From the NCBI RefSeq assembly GCF_002265625.1, contig NZ_NOVE01000017.1:1-53655 (forward strand): a DNA stretch of 53,655 nucleotides. The letters are read 5' to 3'. Positions within the stretch are counted from its first letter, which is position 1; each line of letters opens with the position of its first letter. A model generated the notes under the pieces. It was not told the DNA's origin. It did no database searches and saw only the letters and a list, made by a program, of their open reading frames with translations. Of this stretch, positions 49,922-53,655 are shown one piece after another. The DNA comes from Prevotella sp. 885. Its GTDB lineage: Bacteria; Bacteroidota; Bacteroidia; Bacteroidales; Bacteroidaceae. The position numbers and the translations under genes were made by a program.

Positions 49922-51178
49922 ATGAAGTTATTTGATAAGATATTTAAAAAGCGCAGTGTTTCGGGCTCATTGGTTTCAGCCGTTGCACCTTCTTACCCCG
50001 GCGGCTTGAATGTTGTCGAGGTGGGGAACGAATACCAAGCAACCAAAATCGCCGCAGTATATCGTTGCGTTGAAATACTTTCGTCAGGTGTAGCCGGACT
50101 TCCATTCAGAAAGAAACGCCGCAATCGCGCGGAAGGTTATTTCGTAGATGTGGACGGCAAGACAGACCGAACAAATTACATTATTGGCGTTAAACCGAAT
50201 GAGCATACAACAGCCTATGAACTGATAAAGAACGCAGTTGTTCAAATGTGCCTTTTGGGGAATGCCTATATTATCCCCCGATATGGAGATAATGGAACGT
50301 TGCAAGAGTTGATTCTTTGCAGCCCACACACGGTAAGCCACACACCGAACATTGATATTTACACGGTCAACGATCCATATAACGGAATTTATGGAGAAGT
50401 CTTTTGCCCAGAAGAAATTATTCATTTGCGCAATATGTCCTTAGACGGTGGGCGAACGGGTATTTCAACCGTTCAGTATGCCGCCGCAGCTCTTGGAATC
50501 CAAGCAACGGCGGACAACCAAACGAAGCAATTATTTGCTAAAGGTGGACGTATTAAGGGAATCGTAAGTAACGACCACACAACAACAGGTTTTGGTGAGT
50601 ATCAAGATAAGGAGTTAGACAAAACGGCGGAATCGGTGGACGGTAAGTTTAAGCAAGGGCAAGATATTGTTTCTTTGCCGGGGCAAGTTCAATTTACACC
50701 GATTTCTATGACTTCCGTTGATATGCAGCTTTTGGAACACAAAAAATTTGGCGTTCAAGAGATTTGTCGTTTTTTTGGCGTTCACCCTGATAAGGTTTTC
50801 GCCCAACAAAGCAACAATTACAAGGCGAGTGATATGGCGCAAGTAACATTTATCACGGATACGTTAAGCCCTATATTGCGTAAGTTTGAAGCAGAGTTTA
50901 AAGCAAAGTTGATTCCTGGGGCAGTGGCAGACGATTTCACATTCAAGTTTGATTTGTCCCCATTGTTTACGACAGACCTAACCACGGAAGCCGCTTATAT
51001 GGAAAAGACCATTAACACCGGAGTAATGACAATTAACGAGTGGAGACGGCGCAAAGACTTGAAGCCGATAGAAGGCGGAGATGTAACCTTCATTTCTTGC
51101 AACGTGGCCCCTATAAATTCAGCAAAAATCCAAGGTGAAGGCACAGCCAAGCAAGAGCCGCAGCCACCAAAAGAATAG
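49922..51178 (+). CDS. HK97-family phage portal protein
   Basis: The 418 residues match the HK97 portal family: VYRCVEILSSGVAGLPFRKK near residue 43, the core NEHTTAYELIKNAVVQMCLL, GNAYIIPRYGDNGT, IIHLRNMSLDG and GISTVQYAAAALGIQATADN, and the C-terminal FRFDLSPLF-like FKFDLSPLFTTDLTTEAAYM. The portal is the dodecameric channel through which DNA is packaged. It lies without a terminase before it. It is followed by the capsid gene at 51268. Confidence 0.9.
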   Translation: MKLFDKIFKKRSVSGSLVSAVAPSYPGGLNVVEVGNEYQATKIAAVYRCVEILSSGVAGLPFRKKRRNRAEGYFVDVDGKTDRTNYIIGVKPNEHTTAYELIKNAVVQMCLLGNAYIIPRYGDNGTLQELILCSPHTVSHTPNIDIYTVNDPYNGIYGEVFCPEEIIHLRNMSLDGGRTGISTVQYAAAALGIQATADNQTKQLFAKGGRIKGIVSNDHTTTGFGEYQDKELDKTAESVDGKFKQGQDIVSLPGQVQFTPISMTSVDMQLLEHKKFGVQEICRFFGVHPDKVFAQQSNNYKASDMAQVTFITDTLSPILRKFEAEFKAKLIPGAVADDFTFKFDLSPLFTTDLTTEAAYMEKTINTGVMTINEWRRRKDLKPIEGGDVTFISCNVAPINSAKIQGEGTAKQEPQPPKE

Positions 51179-51267
51179 TACAGTATAAAATACGCCAGAA
51201 GGCGCAGTTATAACAAAAAGATATTAGAGTTAATGAACATAAGTTTAACAATTAAGGTTTTTCAAAA

Positions 51268-52398
51268 ATGAAAAAGAAAAGAATCGAAATTCGACAATTT
51301 GCGGAACGCTTGGAGCAAATCCAAGTTCGCATGAATGAGATTACCGACCTTTGCGAGAAGGAGAACCGAGCACGAAATGACGCCGAAAACACAGAGTTTG
51401 AGACGTTGCGCCGTGAAAGTGGAATCATTAACGCCCGAATCCAAGCCGCAAATGTTAACGGCGGTTTTGTGGACGTGACAGACCAAGCAGCGGCGTTTGA
51501 TTCCTTCCTTCGTTCAGCCACACAGAACGGCACACAGGCGGTTAACTCGCAAGTCTTGAAACGTGATTTTGTCGGGCAGACCGTGGCAAATTCAGCCGCA
51601 GCCGTACCGCTCACGATTGGCGACATCGTGAAGCCACTTGAAGCCGGGCTCATTTATGACAAAGTCGGAATCCCACTTCTTACAGGTTTGCAAGGTGAAT
51701 ATTGTTGGCCAGTTGTTGGCACGGTGGAAGCATCGATCGCAGATGAAGCGGTAGAACTCGCAGATTCAAAGATTGATATTGAAGCCTTGAAGCCAACCCC
51801 GGTAAGACTTGGTATTTCAATTGATGTAACCAACCAGACAATTAACCAAACAACCGGAATTGTACTTCAAATCGTACAACAGCAAATGCCGTTGGCAGTT
51901 GCACGCCTAATTAACCGTTGTATGTTTATCACAAGCACCACGGCGAAAGGCTACAACAAGAAGTTCCACGGCCCATTTGTAGATTGCAAAAACAAGATAA
52001 CATTTGCGGCTGATATTCCAACTTACAAGGAACTTTTGCAAATGCGTGGAAAGGTTTTCGCCGAAGGCGTGGAGAATGACGGAACAGGCGCATATATTAT
52101 GAACGCCGAAACCGCCGCAATCCTTGAAGCCACACCAAGAGACACCGGAAGCGGCTTGATGATTATCGAGGACGGCAAAATCGGCGGTTTCCCGGTATTC
52201 CAGACAAGCCACATTGACGGTATTGGTTTTGGAGTTTGGGGCCTGGAGCCTTTGGGACAATTTGGCGATATTCGCTTTATTGTTGACCCATACAGCAAAG
52301 CCGGGGCAGACGTTACAAAATTGACCGTCAACGCTGATTGGTCGATGTCAACACTTAGAAAGGAAGCCTTTGTTTTGGGAAGTTTTCCTCAAAAGTAA
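51268..52398 (+). CDS. HK97-family major capsid protein
   Basis: The first 60-70 residues are a coiled coil (AERLEQIQVRMNEITDLCEK) like the HK97 delta/scaffolding region. The HK97 fold follows: SAAAVPLTIGDIVKPLEAGL, EYCWPVVGTVEASIADEAVE, RLGISIDVTNQTINQTTGIV and GGFPVFQTSHIDGIGFGVWG. The C-terminal end is SMSTLRKEAFVLGSFPQK. The protein would form the procapsid and be cleaved by the protease at 44710. The 376-residue length suits a full HK97 protein plus delta domain. Confidence 0.9.
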   Translation: MKKKRIEIRQFAERLEQIQVRMNEITDLCEKENRARNDAENTEFETLRRESGIINARIQAANVNGGFVDVTDQAAAFDSFLRSATQNGTQAVNSQVLKRDFVGQTVANSAAAVPLTIGDIVKPLEAGLIYDKVGIPLLTGLQGEYCWPVVGTVEASIADEAVELADSKIDIEALKPTPVRLGISIDVTNQTINQTTGIVLQIVQQQMPLAVARLINRCMFITSTTAKGYNKKFHGPFVDCKNKITFAADIPTYKELLQMRGKVFAEGVENDGTGAYIMNAETAAILEATPRDTGSGLMIIEDGKIGGFPVFQTSHIDGIGFGVWGLEPLGQFGDIRFIVDPYSKAGADVTKLTVNADWSMSTLRKEAFVLGSFPQK

Positions 52399-52554
52399 TA
52401 GAGTTAAGTAATAATAAATTAAATCTTTAAAAACTAGTTGTTGCATAAAAAGAAATACTATCGTAGCCCCAAGCGTTGTTAAGTCTCATTTGTGGCACGA
52501 AAATTGAACTTTTCCTTTTCACTGAAAGATTAAAAATTGAACAATATTGGACAC

Positions 52555-52586
52555 GGGGCACGCCACGAGTTGGCGAGCCCTTTTTT
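52555..52586 (+). terminator. Intrinsic terminator after the capsid gene
   Basis: GGGC-A-CGCCA (52556-52565) pairs with TGGCG-A-GCCC (52571-52580), with an A-A mismatch and a 5-nt loop, and is followed by TTTTTT. Bases 52399-52650 hold no gene, so the capsid gene is the last of the structural operon. Confidence 0.85.
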
Positions 52587-52650
52587 GTTTATGTAGTTTC
52601 GTGTGTAAGTCCACTATAAAAGTATTTCGTGGAAGTGATCGAAGCAAAAA

Positions 52651-52998
52651 CTAAACAGCACCATACCACCAAGGTGTGGGCCCTGTTGGTTCTTTTGGGT
52701 CAATGTCTGATGCTTTGACAAATGCAAAAACACATATCGCAGTGCTTATTATAAGCGCAAAAAAGGAATACACATTCATATCTACGAATATGAAGAACAG
52801 TGCAGAAACGATGTGAGCCAATAAAGCCCAGCAAGCAACGACCGCCCAACGTTCACGGCGTTTGTCGTATTTCGTTGGTTCATCTTCACCTATTACCTCA
52901 ATACTGATTTCAGCCTTAATTACATGATCCGGCTTGTTTGTTGTATTGTCGTTGATAGCTTCAATAATGTTATCTTTGTTTTGATAGTCTTGTTTCAT
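52651..52998 (-). CDS. Small membrane protein with C-terminal TPWWY motif (A)
   Basis: The 115 residues have a polar N-terminal third (KDNIIEAINDNTTNKPDHVI), two transmembrane segments (VACWALLAHIVSALFFIFVD; YSFFALIISTAICVFAFVKA) and a C-terminus ending GPTPWWYGAV. It is on the opposite strand to the capsid gene. The TPWWY ending recurs in the next gene. No family is recognised. Confidence 0.55.
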   Translation of the reverse strand: MKQDYQNKDNIIEAINDNTTNKPDHVIKAEISIEVIGEDEPTKYDKRRERWAVVACWALLAHIVSALFFIFVDMNVYSFFALIISTAICVFAFVKASDIDPKEPTGPTPWWYGAV

Positions 52999-53052
52999 AT
53001 AGTTTTATTTTTTATAATCTAAAGATCCAAAAAGAATGCTTAGAGCATTTTT

Positions 53053-53280
53053 CTAAAGCCCGAAATACCACCAAGGAGTATAGCCGTATTCCTTATTTGG
53101 TTTGAGTGAATCATATTGCCCATACGCTATGAGGGCGAACACGATGCTTACAAAAAAGGCTATGCAGCCAAGGAACAGCAAAGACACAATAACAGCGATG
53201 AGCGAGACAATAAAAATATTGCGCCAAAGTTTCCGTTCTTTGGCTTTTCGCTTTGCTGATATGTTTTTATTCTGTTTCAT
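53053..53280 (-). CDS. Small membrane protein with C-terminal TPWWY motif (B)
   Basis: ATG 53280 (MKQNKNISAKRKAKER) is used; ATGs at 53292 and 53286 are also possible just after the promoter box, and the frame opens with a TTG at 53307. A basic N-terminus is followed by two hydrophobic helices (IFIVSLIAVIVSLLFLGCIA; FFVSIVFALIAYGQY) and the ending GYTPWWYFGL. The same C-terminal motif as gene A makes the two probable paralogues. Confidence 0.55.
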   Translation of the reverse strand: MKQNKNISAKRKAKERKLWRNIFIVSLIAVIVSLLFLGCIAFFVSIVFALIAYGQYDSLKPNKEYGYTPWWYFGL

Positions 53281-53304
53281 GCTCATAACCATTGTTTTAT
53301 ACTG

Positions 53305-53312
53305 CAAATATA
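53305..53312 (-). promoter_or_regulatory. Promoter -7 box (TATATTTG) of the TPWWY gene pair
   Basis: TATATTTG on the minus strand matches TAnnTTTG and lies 12-25 nt upstream of the candidate ATGs of gene B. Confidence 0.6.
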
Positions 53313-53390
53313 CAAAAATATTTCGATAGTTAGTTACTTATACGTTGAAATTATGGCAAAAGAAATAAAGTTTAACGCAGAAAGAAGGAA

Positions 53391-53597
53391 TTATTGTTCC
53401 TCACCTTCCCACAGGCTCAATAAATCACAGCCCTTGAAGCGTAGTAAATGCTTTTTCTTTGTGCGGTATCGGGCAATTCCTGATGAAGGGGTACGAGACC
53501 ATTTCAACAAGGTTTGCTCATTGACTTCCAAAAGGAGAGCAGCTTCCAAAGGTGTATAAAACCTATCTGGGATAATGTCCGGGCGTTCTATTTTCAT
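53391..53597 (-). CDS. HTH_17-type (excisionase-like) regulator
   Basis: The 68 residues carry an HTH: RFYTPLEAALLLEVNEQTLL, KWSRTPSSGIARYRTKKKH. This pattern with HLLRFKGCDLLSLWEG matches HTH_17/excisionase proteins. It is on the minus strand and could be the lysogeny or excision regulator of the right end of the satellite. The start at 53597 follows a good promoter box. Confidence 0.7.
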   Translation of the reverse strand: MKIERPDIIPDRFYTPLEAALLLEVNEQTLLKWSRTPSSGIARYRTKKKHLLRFKGCDLLSLWEGEEQ

Positions 53598-53627
53598 TAT
53601 ATTGCTATTTTGATATTTATATACCTA

Positions 53628-53635
53628 CAAAGGTA
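53628..53635 (-). promoter_or_regulatory. Promoter -7 box (TACCTTTG) of the 53391 HTH gene
   Basis: On the minus strand TACCTTTG fits TAnnTTTG, 31 nt upstream of ATG 53597. The remaining 20 bases to the window edge are too short to judge. Confidence 0.6.
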
Positions 53636-53655
53636 CGAAAAATCTTCTTATTATA

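Larger units (their letters stand above)
40400..53655. mobile_element. Phage-satellite-like element with integrase, VapE, HK97 protease/portal/capsid
   Basis: Within about 13 kb there are a tyrosine integrase, two excisionase-type HTH genes, an HK97 prohead protease, a primase/VapE helicase, a putative iteron region, an RHH gene, an HK97 portal, an HK97 major capsid and three small minus-strand genes. No terminase, head-tail connector, tail or lysis genes were found. The left limit is inferred from composition. The right end may lie beyond the window, so a missing terminase could be just outside it. Confidence 0.6.

Overview
The window looks like a Bacteroidales chromosome, most likely Prevotella or Segatella. 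The signs are repeated TAnnTTTG -7 promoter boxes (for example 31461-31468, 40494-40501, 53628-53635), weak Shine-Dalgarno signals, lipoproteins with short lipobox motifs, and Bacteroidetes protein families (DUF4494, DUF4099/DUF3945-like, BT4734-type primase). The species is an inference. No rRNA, tRNA or CRISPR array was seen.

Layout. (1) 1-2083: the end of an ISAon1-type insertion sequence abuts the 5' part of a coiled-coil/membrane-anchor gene. A vWA-domain gene and a truncated Pif1-like helicase follow. This looks like the eroded remains of a small system. (2) 2084-5079: three exported or lipoprotein genes and a doubly frameshifted M23 peptidase. (3) 5351-21419: one long co-directional transfer-type operon. 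It carries DUF4099-like, TOPRIM, PH-like, paired exported helical, M23, DUF4494, ArdC-MutS fusion, GH73-M23 wall hydrolase, double OB-fold and ArdC metalloprotease genes, and ends at a clear terminator. (4) 21537-24063, minus strand: an AbiE-like antitoxin and nucleotidyltransferase followed by a metallophosphoesterase. (5) 24297-31173, minus strand: OmpA protein, MobV relaxase with an oriT-like inverted repeat upstream, a winged-helix protein and five small membrane or lipoprotein genes. Regions 3-5 look like an integrative conjugative or mobilizable element. The canonical CTnDOT TraA-Q set is not recognisable.

(6) 31461-32181: a serine-recombinase-like gene with a 1-nt frameshift and a structured leader. 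(7) 32204-36441: chromosome-like small genes (esterase-DUF1653 fusion, thioredoxin, YccF, DUF1294, flavin reductase, AlkZ-like glycosylase, GNAT). (8) 36512-38408: two long inverted-repeat operators control an AbiEi-like gene, followed not by a nucleotidyltransferase but by an RNase H-like pseudoenzyme and an SDR dehydrogenase. (9) 38461-40114, minus strand: DUF2958, phosphoribosyltransferase, SLOG/DUF1273 and a 37-residue membrane peptide.

(10) About 40400 to the window end: a compact phage-satellite-like element. It has a tyrosine integrase, two excisionase-like HTH genes, an HK97 prohead protease, a BT4734-primase/VapE helicase, an iteron-like GGTACAA cluster, a ribbon-helix-helix gene, an HK97 portal and an HK97 capsid. 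No terminase or tail gene is visible. Three small minus-strand genes follow the capsid, two sharing a C-terminal TPWWY motif. This capsid-encoding element and the operator-controlled AbiEi/RNase H/SDR cassette are the most interesting parts of the window.

At least five single-base frame breaks occur, several in A or T runs (IS fragment, both M23-type genes, the recombinase). They may be real decay, programmed slippage or homopolymer errors, and need raw-read checking.
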